Assembly (NCBI GenBank): GCA_020635915.1
Contig: JACJYU010000001.1
Coordinates: 434,001 to 498,000, forward strand
Source: Flammeovirgaceae bacterium
Lineage (GTDB): Bacteria; Bacteroidota; Bacteroidia; Cytophagales; Cyclobacteriaceae
Direction of reading: 5' to 3'
DNA: 64,000 nt
The position numbers and the translations under genes were made by a program. Below, piece after piece: positions 43,906-51,798 of the stretch; position 1 is the stretch's first letter, and every line of letters starts with the position of its first letter. A model generated the notes under the pieces. That model was not told where the DNA came from and ran no database searches. It saw only the letters and a program-made list of their open reading frames with translations.

Positions 43906-44705
43906 GGGTTTTTTCCTTTTAAAGAATCGATGAACACCGGGATGTCCTTTTCCAGGTCTTTGCTTTCCCCCACCATGGAGATGAACGCGCTCCCCACGAT
44001 GGCCCCCTCGCTGTATTGGCAGGCGGTGCCGAACGTTTCGCTGTTGGAAACCCCGAAGCCAATGAGCAACGGGTTTTTCAATTTCATCCCGTGCAGCTTT
44101 TTAAAATATTCCCGTTGGGCTTCGTTAAAACCTTTTTTTGCCCCAGTAATGGATGACGATGACACGGCATAAACAAACCCCTGCGAATTGTTGTCTATTG
44201 CCATAATCCGTTCTTCGGAAGTCGTGGGCGATATCAAAAAAATATTCAACAACCCATACCGCTCAAAAAGGTGCCGGTGGTTTTCCTGGTACTCCTGCAT
44301 GGGGAGGTCGGGGACGATCAAGCCATCCACCCCGGCTTCCGATGCCGCCTGGCAGAAGGCCTCCATGCCAAACCGGTAGATAGGGTTGAGGTACCCCATA
44401 AGAATGATGGGGAGGCGCACCCGGTCCCTCAGCGTGCCCACCTGTTCCAACAGCAGGCGCAGCGTCATCCCATTTTCCAGTGCCACTTTATTGCTTGCCT
44501 GGATGACAGGCCCATCCGCCACAGGGTCGGAAAAGGGAATCCCTATTTCCAGGATATCCGCGCCACCCTCCTCCAATAGTTTGCCGATGCGCACGGTATC
44601 GTCAATTGCCGGGAAGCCGGCCGTATAGTAAACCGACAACAACCCTTTCCGGCCTTGCTTAAAAAGCATGTTGATCCTGTTCGCCTTCTTCGCTGTTGAT
44701 TCCAT
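43902..44705 (-). CDS. trpA: Tryptophan synthase alpha subunit
   Basis: 267 aa from the ATG at 44705, 16 nt after the DUF1684 stop; an in-frame ATG at 44735 would overlap that gene. Catalytic acids in ADILEIGIPFSDPVADGP and the Tyr/Thr loop, DGLIVPDLP and LIGFGVSNSE typical of TrpA. Cleaves indole-glycerol phosphate and channels indole to TrpB. TrpA is separated from TrpB by one foreign-looking gene. Confidence 0.96.
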   Translation of the reverse strand: MESTAKKANRINMLFKQGRKGLLSVYYTAGFPAIDDTVRIGKLLEEGGADILEIGIPFSDPVADGPVIQASNKVALENGMTLRLLLEQVGTLRDRVRLPIILMGYLNPIYRFGMEAFCQAASEAGVDGLIVPDLPMQEYQENHRHLFERYGLLNIFLISPTTSEERIMAIDNNSQGFVYAVSSSSITGAKKGFNEAQREYFKKLHGMKLKNPLLIGFGVSNSETFGTACQYSEGAIVGSAFISMVGESKDLEKDIPVFIDSLKGKNP

Positions 44706-44721
44706 TGTCAAAATGCTTAAC

Positions 44722-45627
44722 CTAGTGTTTTCCATAGTTTTTTTCCCCAGCCGTAATGGCCAGGGGCAGGCCGTTCTGCCTGGGGGGCAGCGGGCAGGTG
44801 GCAAATTCCGTAAACGCACATGGCGGGTTGTAGGCCTTGTTGAAATCGACCACCACTTTGCCTGCGCCATCAGGGTGCTTTACGTACATGTATCGCCCTG
44901 AAGGGTAGGTGCCATTTCCGTTGGTTTGGTCCCCAAACAGGATATAATACTCCCCTTCAGTGCCATCATCTATGGCATCCAGCCTGTATTCCTTGCCCTC
45001 GATGGCAAACACCAGTGCCCCGGGGCAAGGCGATTGATAGGTTTGCCCCAGGATATTGGTGATGTCGATGTGCCTGATGGGCGCGTATTTTTCGAAATGT
45101 GCCTCCACCCTCCACTTCGGGTCCACGGGATAACGGTCCACGCCTTTAAAATTTTTCACCGCCTCACTATCCATGTCACGCAGCCTTACACCCAACTTCC
45201 CCGACCTATCGATGATCCACCATTTTAGGGAACCAGCACTTAACACGGGATGGAAGGCCGAATCGGGCATGTGTATGACTTCATGGAAGGCTTCCACCGA
45301 ATCCCTCCATATTTTCACGCCAGGGGCCACCTCCATGGTCACCTTTCCCTGTTGCACCACAAAAGTGCCGGCATTGGGGGCAATCTTCCCTGCGGGAAAA
45401 ACCACGTCATTGGAAGGGTCGCTCCCAAAGGTGTTGAACCCCTCGTTCAACCAAAAGAGCCCGGCCAGGTTGAGCCAGCCGTTATCGCCCGTCAATTGAT
45501 TGGCCACGCGGTCCGCATGCCATGCGTTGATTTCATTGCGGTAAGACTCCACCTCCACAGTGCTTTCCTTTTTAGGGGCGCAGGCCGCGAGCACCAATAG
45601 CGGCACAAGAAATGTTGTTGCTTTCAT
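44722..45627 (-). CDS. DUF1684 lipoprotein
   Basis: 301 aa. Lipoprotein signal with LAACAPKK (Cys16). DUF1684 features: ADRVANQLTGDNGWLNLAGLFWL, KWWIIDRSGKLGVRLRD, DRYPVDPKWRVEA and the YNPPCAFTEFATCPLPP C-terminal signature. Function unknown in the family. It is inserted between trpB and trpA with short gaps (27 and 16 nt), so it must be transcribed with the operon. Confidence 0.9.
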   Translation of the reverse strand: MKATTFLVPLLVLAACAPKKESTVEVESYRNEINAWHADRVANQLTGDNGWLNLAGLFWLNEGFNTFGSDPSNDVVFPAGKIAPNAGTFVVQQGKVTMEVAPGVKIWRDSVEAFHEVIHMPDSAFHPVLSAGSLKWWIIDRSGKLGVRLRDMDSEAVKNFKGVDRYPVDPKWRVEAHFEKYAPIRHIDITNILGQTYQSPCPGALVFAIEGKEYRLDAIDDGTEGEYYILFGDQTNGNGTYPSGRYMYVKHPDGAGKVVVDFNKAYNPPCAFTEFATCPLPPRQNGLPLAITAGEKNYGKH

Positions 45628-45654
45628 AGTGATTCCCTTATTACCCTTGATATA

Positions 45655-46830
45655 CTAATATTTTCCCCAGCGAATATACGTTTCCAAATCCTTATCCCCT
45701 CTTCCACTCAGGTTAATTACCACCACATCATCCTTGTCAAATTCCAGCTTATCGAGGGCCGCTATGGCGTGGGCTGATTCGATGGCCGGGATTATCCCTT
45801 CCAGCCTGGACAACATGATGCCTGCCTGCATGGCCTCTTCATCGGTGGCGTTTAAAAACCGCGCCCTGCCCACCTCCAACAAGTGCGCATGCAAGGGCCC
45901 GATGCCGGGATAATCCAATCCTGCCGAAATGGAGTAAGGTTCCACTACCTGGCCATCATCCGTTTGCATTAACAACGTTTTGCTTCCGTGCAGGACCCCC
46001 GGCTTTCCAAGAACGGTAGTGGCCGCGGACTGGCCGGTAGCTATCCCCTTGCCCGCGGCTTCCACGCCCACCAGGGCCACATGGGGCTCCTCCACAAAAT
46101 GATAGAAGGCCCCTGCCGCATTGCTGCCCCCGCCCACGCAGGCAATCACGTAATCGGGGTTGGGGCTGCCCTGTTCTGCCCTCAACTGGTCTTTAAGCTC
46201 CCTGCTTATCACCGACTGGAAGCGCGCGACCATATCCGGGTAAGGGTGGGGGCCCACCACCGATCCAATAATATAATGCGTGTCCTCCGGGTGGTTGATC
46301 CAGTGGCGCATGGCCTCGTTGGTGGCGTCTTTCAGGGTCTGGCTGCCACTGAGGGTGGGCACCACGGTAGCGCCCAATATCCTCATGCGTTCCACGTTGG
46401 GCTTTTGCCGTTCCATGTCCAGTTTGCCCATGTACACGATGCATTCCATGCCCATCAGGGCGCAAACGGTGGCCGTGGCCACACCGTGCTGGCCGGCACC
46501 TGTTTCCGCAATGACCTTGCTTTTGCCCAGGTGCCTGGCCAAAATAATTTGCCCAATAGTATTGTTCACCTTGTGCGCCCCGGTGTGGCACAGGTCTTCC
46601 CTTTTGAGGTAAACCTTTGCGTTGTATTTTTCCGACAACCGGGAAGCAAAATACAGGGGCGTGGGCCTGCCCACAAACGTCCTGAGCAAATGGTCGAACT
46701 CCTTTTTAAAGGGCCCGCTTTCCATAACGGACAGGTAGGAAGCCCTGAGCGCCTCCACATTCGGGTACAACATTTCCGGGACAAACGCCCCGCCAAACCG
46801 GCCGTAGTAGCCCCGTTCATCCACCATCAT
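45655..46830 (-). CDS. trpB: Tryptophan synthase beta subunit
   Basis: 391 aa. PLP Lys in HTGAHKVNNT (about residue 85), GAGQHGVATATV, CVGGGSNAAGAFYHF for PLP phosphate and SAGLDYPGIGP. It joins indole and serine. The ATG overlaps the trpF stop (ATGA). The start may be either of two adjacent Met codons. Confidence 0.97.
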   Translation of the reverse strand: MMVDERGYYGRFGGAFVPEMLYPNVEALRASYLSVMESGPFKKEFDHLLRTFVGRPTPLYFASRLSEKYNAKVYLKREDLCHTGAHKVNNTIGQIILARHLGKSKVIAETGAGQHGVATATVCALMGMECIVYMGKLDMERQKPNVERMRILGATVVPTLSGSQTLKDATNEAMRHWINHPEDTHYIIGSVVGPHPYPDMVARFQSVISRELKDQLRAEQGSPNPDYVIACVGGGSNAAGAFYHFVEEPHVALVGVEAAGKGIATGQSAATTVLGKPGVLHGSKTLLMQTDDGQVVEPYSISAGLDYPGIGPLHAHLLEVGRARFLNATDEEAMQAGIMLSRLEGIIPAIESAHAIAALDKLEFDKDDVVVINLSGRGDKDLETYIRWGKY

Positions 46831-47459
46831 ATACTGTCGTTAAAATTTGAAATCAATTCATTGAGTTTTGCCATGTCCTTGGTGCCTGGCGAGTTTTCAA
46901 TGCCACTGTTCACATCAATGGCAAACAGCAGGTTGTGGCGCAACCCCCGTACGCGGCCAATATTCCCGGGGCTGATGCCCCCGCTCAAAAAGAAGGGGAC
47001 ATTGCCCTTGTACTTTTCCAGCAAGGCCCAATCGAACGGCACACCGTTGCCGCCCCGCCCCGCACCCCTGGTGTCGAACAAGACGTAGTCCACATTTTCC
47101 TGGTAGGGATTTACTTGTTCAAAATCAAAACCATCGTCAACGGAAAAGGCCTTGATTACTTTAATGCCCTCTTCCTTTAATGCCCGGCAGCATCCAGGGC
47201 TTTCGTCCCCATGCAGTTGCGCATAGTCCAGCCGGTGCCGCAACACCACATCCACAATGTGTTGGGCGGTGGCGTTCACAAACACCCCCACCTTTTGAAT
47301 AGGGTTGGGGAATGCATCGGGGAGGCGGAAACGCGGCCCCACATACCGGGGCGATTGGCCATAAAAGACAAACCCCATTAAATCAGGGCCGGCCGCTGCC
47401 ACCTGAAGGATGTTTTCCCCTTCGCGCATCCCGCATATTTTAAGTTTAATGTCCCTCAT
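46827..47459 (-). CDS. trpF: Phosphoribosylanthranilate isomerase
   Basis: 210 aa from the ATG at 47459. KICGMR (about 6-11) with catalytic Cys, GFVFYGQSPRYV, YAQLHGDES and FDTRG (catalytic Asp), FFLSGGISPGNI. The start lies 14 nt inside the trpC gene, an unusually long overlap for this operon. Confidence 0.95.
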   Translation of the reverse strand: MRDIKLKICGMREGENILQVAAAGPDLMGFVFYGQSPRYVGPRFRLPDAFPNPIQKVGVFVNATAQHIVDVVLRHRLDYAQLHGDESPGCCRALKEEGIKVIKAFSVDDGFDFEQVNPYQENVDYVLFDTRGAGRGGNGVPFDWALLEKYKGNVPFFLSGGISPGNIGRVRGLRHNLLFAIDVNSGIENSPGTKDMAKLNELISNFNDSI

Positions 47460-48267
47460 GTGCCCTTGTTTTTTCCAAGCGTGCCAATTCCCTAATAAAC
47501 TCCATGGCGGCCATTTCCGGCCGGGAGGACTGCATGAACAATTCCCCAATAAGGAACCCATCAAACCCCAGGGCGCGCAGGGCTGCCGCCACCGCAGGGG
47601 AGCCAATCCCGCTTTCCGACACCTTCACCCATTCGCTGGGGATCCCATGAATCAACTTTTGGCTCAATTCCGTGCTTACCTCAAATGTTTTCAGGTTCCT
47701 GTTGTTCACGCCCACCACATCGGGCATGGCCCCCAGGTTGTCCTTTAACTCTTCCCCGTCATGCACTTCCAACAGCACCTCCATCTGTAGGGAATGGGCA
47801 AAGGCACACAGGCTTTTTAATTTCCCTGGAGGCAGGATGGCCGCAATCAACAGCACCGCGTCTGCCCCCATTGACTTGGCCTCTATGACCTGGTATTCGT
47901 CAATCACAAAATCCTTTCGCAGGATGGGGCAAAAGTTGAACTTGCGCGCAGTGGTAAGGTCTTCGCTGGACCCCCCAAAAAAAGACTTGTCGGTAAGCAC
48001 CGACAGGGCCGAAGCGCCCGCCTGCATGTACCCAATGGAGGTCCTTTCCACGGATACATAGGGATTGATGTCGCCTTTGGACGGGGACTTGCGTTTAATC
48101 TCCGCGATCACCCCGGACTTTCCCTTGTGTTTAATGTATTGCTTCAAAGAAACCGAAGGGGTGCCAAAATAGATGCCCTGTTCCAGCAATTTCACCGGGT
48201 ACAAGCTTTTCCGCTCCGCCACCTCCTGTTGTTTGTGCTTTACAATTTCGGCCAGTATATCCCTCAT
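47446..48267 (-). CDS. trpC: Indole-3-glycerol phosphate synthase
   Basis: 273 aa. VIAEIKRKSPSKG (about 53-65, catalytic Lys and Glu), ALSVLTDKSFFGGS, ILRKDFVIDEYQ, GVNNRNLKTF and VSESGI complete the barrel motifs. Stand-alone, not fused to TrpF. ATGA overlap with trpD. Confidence 0.97.
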   Translation of the reverse strand: MRDILAEIVKHKQQEVAERKSLYPVKLLEQGIYFGTPSVSLKQYIKHKGKSGVIAEIKRKSPSKGDINPYVSVERTSIGYMQAGASALSVLTDKSFFGGSSEDLTTARKFNFCPILRKDFVIDEYQVIEAKSMGADAVLLIAAILPPGKLKSLCAFAHSLQMEVLLEVHDGEELKDNLGAMPDVVGVNNRNLKTFEVSTELSQKLIHGIPSEWVKVSESGIGSPAVAAALRALGFDGFLIGELFMQSSRPEMAAMEFIRELARLEKTRAHEGH

Positions 48268-49250
48268 TTGCCCATCAGTTTATTAAAGGTTTGCAAGGCG
48301 GCCCCCGAGGAAAGCGCGGCCTCCGCCCTTTTGACCGCATGCGTTATCCCTTCCTTTTTATTTCCACAATACAGCGCCATCCCCGCGTTGGCCGCCACTA
48401 CTGCATTTTGCGCTTCCGTTCCCTTGCCCTCCAATACCTTCATGAATATTGCGGCCGCTTCCCCCACCGTCTCCCCACCTTCAATATCCCCCGGCCTGAT
48501 GCACGGCAGCCCCAGGTCAGCGGGCTCCAGTTGGTCTTCCCCCAGGTTGGTGAACATTTTAAAAGGGCCGGTGAGGGAGATTTCGTCATACCCATTCAGG
48601 TCGTGCAAGACCACAAAATCCTTTTGGCCTTGTTGGTAGAGGTAGCCATATTGCCGGGCCAACTCCAGGCTAAACACCCCCACCAATTGCCTTTGCGGCC
48701 GGGCCGGGTTGACAATGGGCCCCAACATGTTAAAAAAAGTTTTCACCCCCAGTTCCTTCCTGATGGGCGCCACGTTTTTCATGGCGGGGTGGAACAAGGG
48801 CGCATGCATGAAAAAGATGTTGGCCGCCTCCAGTTCCCTGTTGAGTTTTGACCGGTCGTTTGAAAACCCATACCCAAAATGTTCCATGACGTTGGACGAT
48901 CCGCTCACCGAAGACACCCCGTAATTGCCGTGCTTGGCCACCGGTTGCCCTGCCGCGGCCACCACAAAGGAAGAAAGCGTGGATATGTTGAACGTGTTTT
49001 TTCCGTCCCCGCCCGTACCACACACATCGATCACGGGAAGGCCTACCTCCACGGGCACGCACAGTTCCAGCATGGCATCCCTGAAGCCCTCCAGTTCGTC
49101 AATGGTAATGGCCCGCATCATGTACACGGTGATAAAGGCGCTCATCTGGCTGGCATTGTATTTTCCCGATGCCAGGTCCGTCAACACCTGCCGGGCGGTG
49201 GGCTTGTCCAGTGAGCGGTACCCGATCAATTCATTCAATATTTCCTTCAT
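48264..49250 (-). CDS. trpD: Anthranilate phosphoribosyltransferase
   Basis: 328 aa. DVCGTGGDGKNTFNIST (about 75-91, PRPP binding), VAKHGNYGVSSVSGSSNVME, NPARPQRQLVGVF. Transfers the phosphoribosyl group to anthranilate. It starts 29 nt after the trpG stop. Stand-alone, not fused to TrpG. Confidence 0.97.
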   Translation of the reverse strand: MKEILNELIGYRSLDKPTARQVLTDLASGKYNASQMSAFITVYMMRAITIDELEGFRDAMLELCVPVEVGLPVIDVCGTGGDGKNTFNISTLSSFVVAAAGQPVAKHGNYGVSSVSGSSNVMEHFGYGFSNDRSKLNRELEAANIFFMHAPLFHPAMKNVAPIRKELGVKTFFNMLGPIVNPARPQRQLVGVFSLELARQYGYLYQQGQKDFVVLHDLNGYDEISLTGPFKMFTNLGEDQLEPADLGLPCIRPGDIEGGETVGEAAAIFMKVLEGKGTEAQNAVVAANAGMALYCGNKKEGITHAVKRAEAALSSGAALQTFNKLMGK

Positions 49251-49279
49251 GGTTGCCTCCTTTACAAAAAAAAATACAC

Positions 49280-49846
49280 CTAGCTATTGACCCAGTTAAA
49301 AATGATCTCCTGCCCGTATTGCGTCAGAATGGATTCGGGATGGAACTGCACGCCCTTTACGTCATACCTTTTGTGCGCGATGCCCATGACCAGGCCTTTA
49401 TCGTTCACGGCCGTCACTTTCAGCACCCCGTTGAGGGAGTTGGGGTCCACCGCCCATGAGTGGTAGTGACAGGCCCGGATCCCCTGGGGCACGCCACGAA
49501 AAAGCACTTCCTCCTGATCGGGAAAAGACACGTTGCTGGTGACCCCGTGCAGCACTTCCCCCATATTGAACAAGGACGCGTTGTACACCTCCGCAATGGC
49601 CTGGTGGCCCAGGCACACTCCCAAAATACTTTTATGCGGCCCGTACTCCCGGACCAAGTCCTTCATTATCCCCGCTTCGTTCGGGATGCCCGGCCCCGGG
49701 GAAAGCAAAACCTTGTCATAGCCGGCCACCGCGGCCATTTCAATCTTATCGTTGCGGGCTACCGTTGGGGACAGGCCCAACTCCTTCAGGAGGTACACCA
49801 GGTTGTAGGTGAAGGAGTCATAGTTGTCCAGCACCAAAATTTTCAT
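49280..49846 (-). CDS. trpG: Anthranilate synthase glutaminase component
   Basis: 188 aa from the ATG at 49846 (MKILVLDNYDSFTYNLV); an ATG four codons upstream (49858) and an unlikely one at 49963 are in frame. Catalytic Cys in ILGVCLGHQAIAE, SPGPGIPNEAG, and His-x-Glu in GVQFHPESIL. Supplies ammonia to TrpE. The 118 nt between trpE and this start holds no recognisable feature. Confidence 0.95.
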   Translation of the reverse strand: MKILVLDNYDSFTYNLVYLLKELGLSPTVARNDKIEMAAVAGYDKVLLSPGPGIPNEAGIMKDLVREYGPHKSILGVCLGHQAIAEVYNASLFNMGEVLHGVTSNVSFPDQEEVLFRGVPQGIRACHYHSWAVDPNSLNGVLKVTAVNDKGLVMGIAHKRYDVKGVQFHPESILTQYGQEIIFNWVNS

Positions 49847-49964
49847 GTCCTTTTTCATCTGTTGATATTTTTTCTTAATGGCCGTAGGGAATGCCCCACC
49901 ACGCCCAATTTTGATTTCAATGAAATATCCATACCGGCTTTTACCGTTTGCTTTGTGATGCATT

Positions 49965-51359
49965 TCATAATCCTTCCGCCATCTTTATGGCTTTTCTTAA
50001 TGCCTCCAATTTATTGTTCACTTCCTGCAATTCCTTTTGCGGGTCGGATTTTGCCACGATGCCCGCACCTGCCTGGGTTATCAGGGTGTTGCCCTTGCTC
50101 AGGAACGTCCTGATCATAATGGCATGGTTGAAGTCGCCATTGAACCCCAGGAAGCCAATGGCCCCACCGTAAAAACCCCGGTTGACGTTTTCATATTGGT
50201 CGATGAGGGTCATGGCCTTGTGCTTGGGCGCGCCCGACAAGGTGCCGGCCGGGAACGTATTGGCGGCCACGCGCAGGGCAGTGCCATCCTTTATTTTCCC
50301 CGTCACCTTGGACACCAGGTGGATCACGTGGCTGTAATACTGGATTTCCTTGAATACCTCCACCTTCACTTCTTCCGCGTCCCTGCCCATATCATTGCGG
50401 GCCAGGTCCACCAGCATTACGTGTTCCGCGTTTTCCTTTTCGTCCTCGGACAGGCCAGTGGCCAGCTTTGCGTCCTCCTTGTCGTCACCGGTCCGCCTGA
50501 AGGTGCCCGCAATGGGATAGATGGCCGCCTCGTTGCCTTTTATTTGTATCTGTGCTTCCGGGGAAGAACCAAATATTTTAAACTTCCCAAAATCGAAATA
50601 AAACAAATAAGGCGATGGGTTGATGGACCGCAACGCCCGGTACACATTGAATTCGTCCCCCTGGAATTGGGAGGTGAACCTCCTGGACAGTACGATCTGA
50701 AACACATCGCCCCTCCGGCAGTGCGAAATCCCCGCGGCCACCATCTTTACGTATTCCTCATCGGAAATATTGGAGGCCTCCCCCGAAAGGGCCGAAAAAG
50801 AAAAGGTGCTGAACCGGTTGCTGTAGATTACCCGTTGCAGCTCCTCCAGGCCTGAAGGGGCATCGGGCGAAACCGTGTTTTCGTGAAGGACGATCTGGTT
50901 GGAAAAATGGTCGACCACGATGACATAGCGGAACACCTTGTACCATACATCGGGGATTTCCCTATTGTGGCGGGCAAGGTTGATGTCCTCCACATACCGC
51001 ACGGCATCATAGGCCATGTAGCCAAACAGCCCACCCGATATGTATTTTGTGGCCGGCTGCTGCAGCTCAAAGGCGTTTTTAAATTCATCCAGCTTGTCTA
51101 TCAACCCACCCTCTTTGGCCAGCGCTTCCACCCGTGTGCTTCCATCGGGGTATTTCATGGCAAGCCTGCCATCGTCCACCTGGAAGGAGGCCATGGGGCA
51201 GCAGCAAATAAACGAGAGGCTGTTTTCGTGGCCGTGGTAGTCGGAGCTTTCCAACAAAAAGCTGCCTGCATACACGTCCCTCAATTTCAGGTAGATATTG
51301 ACAGGCGTGAGCGTATCGGCCAATAGTTTTTTTGATCGCGTAAAGATTTTAAAGTTCAT
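49965..51359 (-). CDS. trpE: Anthranilate synthase component I
   Basis: 464 aa from the ATG at 51359; the frame also contains an ATG at 51374, right at the end of the attenuator T-rich tail. Chorismate-binding domain with GGLFGYMAYDAVRY, QIVLSRRF, GSSPEAQIQIKG, PIAGTFRRTG, DLARNDMGR, FPAGTLSGAPKHKAM and the GGAIGFLGF end. The N-terminal LLESSDYHGHENSLSFI contains the Ser that senses tryptophan in feedback inhibition. First structural gene after the attenuator. Confidence 0.97.
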   Translation of the reverse strand: MNFKIFTRSKKLLADTLTPVNIYLKLRDVYAGSFLLESSDYHGHENSLSFICCCPMASFQVDDGRLAMKYPDGSTRVEALAKEGGLIDKLDEFKNAFELQQPATKYISGGLFGYMAYDAVRYVEDINLARHNREIPDVWYKVFRYVIVVDHFSNQIVLHENTVSPDAPSGLEELQRVIYSNRFSTFSFSALSGEASNISDEEYVKMVAAGISHCRRGDVFQIVLSRRFTSQFQGDEFNVYRALRSINPSPYLFYFDFGKFKIFGSSPEAQIQIKGNEAAIYPIAGTFRRTGDDKEDAKLATGLSEDEKENAEHVMLVDLARNDMGRDAEEVKVEVFKEIQYYSHVIHLVSKVTGKIKDGTALRVAANTFPAGTLSGAPKHKAMTLIDQYENVNRGFYGGAIGFLGFNGDFNHAIMIRTFLSKGNTLITQAGAGIVAKSDPQKELQEVNNKLEALRKAIKMAEGL

Positions 51360-51382
51360 TGTTGCCCGTTCCATAAAAGCAA

Positions 51383-51416
51383 GAAGCCCGCCCCCGGTTC
51401 ATCGGGGGCGGGCTTC
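51383..51416 (-). terminator. trp attenuator terminator
   Basis: Perfect 14-bp GC-rich stem GAAGCCCGCCCCCG / CGGGGGCGGGCTTC with a 6-nt loop. On the minus strand it is followed by TTGCTTTTAT, then trpE. A competing pairing is possible: the leader segment at 51463-51477 can pair 11 of 15 positions with the first terminator arm (51403-51417), which would form the antiterminator. Confidence 0.9.
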
Positions 51417-51452
51417 CATCATTTCGATACTATATTTTTAGTTAGGTATTCA

Positions 51453-51524
51453 CTAAAGCATAGGCAGCCGCTCCCCGATTTTCAGGAAATGCCACCACCA
51501 TGCCATGTTCATTGTCGACTTCAT
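51453..51524 (-). CDS. trpL: trp operon leader peptide (WWW)
   Basis: 23 aa. Residues 9-11 are three consecutive Trp codons (51492-51500), an extremely unlikely pattern by chance in front of trpE. The stop is TAG at 51453. The antiterminator segment (51463-51477) begins 14 nt after the last Trp codon, so a ribosome stalled on Trp leaves it free, whereas one reaching the stop covers it. The ATG overlaps the stop of the THX gene (ATGA, 51521-51524), so the leader is probably translated by ribosomes finishing THX. Peptide sequence and geometry are seen; the control mechanism follows from known attenuation. Confidence 0.9.
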   Translation of the reverse strand: MKSTMNMAWWWHFLKIGERLPML

Positions 51525-51724
51525 TCTTTGTCCGCAGGCTTAGCCTTCTTTCTGGGCGCCTTCTTGGCTGCTTTTTTTGCTTTGGGTTTGGGCTTGGCCG
51601 CTTCCCCTTCGGCAACTTTTGCGACAGGCGCATGTGTTGCCTTGTTCACTGCCCTCTTCCTGGAGTTGCCGTAAGAGCCCCTCCATATTTTGCCTTTCTT
51701 CGTTTTTTTGTCGCCCTTTCCCAT
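51521..51724 (-). CDS. 30S ribosomal protein THX
   Basis: 67 aa. The first 25 residues (MGKGDKKTKKGKIWRGSYGN and on) are the THX/bTHX signature, a small basic peptide at the head of the 30S subunit. The rest is an Ala/Lys/Pro-rich basic tail (about 36-67), longer than Thermus THX. It is the first gene of the transcript that continues into the trp leader; its stop codon overlaps the leader ATG. Confidence 0.92.
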   Translation of the reverse strand: MGKGDKKTKKGKIWRGSYGNSRKRAVNKATHAPVAKVAEGEAAKPKPKAKKAAKKAPRKKAKPADKE

Positions 51725-51743
51725 ATTTGGTCAATTCACGGGG

Positions 51744-51774
51744 CAATAATACTAAAGGGAGCAAAAATTACAAA
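51744..51774 (-). promoter_or_regulatory. Promoter of the THX-trp transcript
   Basis: On the minus strand TTTG (51771-51774), 19 nt, TATTATTG (51744-51751), one mismatch from the Bacteroidota TTTG-N19-TAnnTTTG consensus. Expected start near 51737, only about 13 nt before THX. No other promoter is evident between THX and trpE. Confidence 0.72.
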
Positions 51775-51798
51775 CCCTCCCATAAAATAATAAATGCC

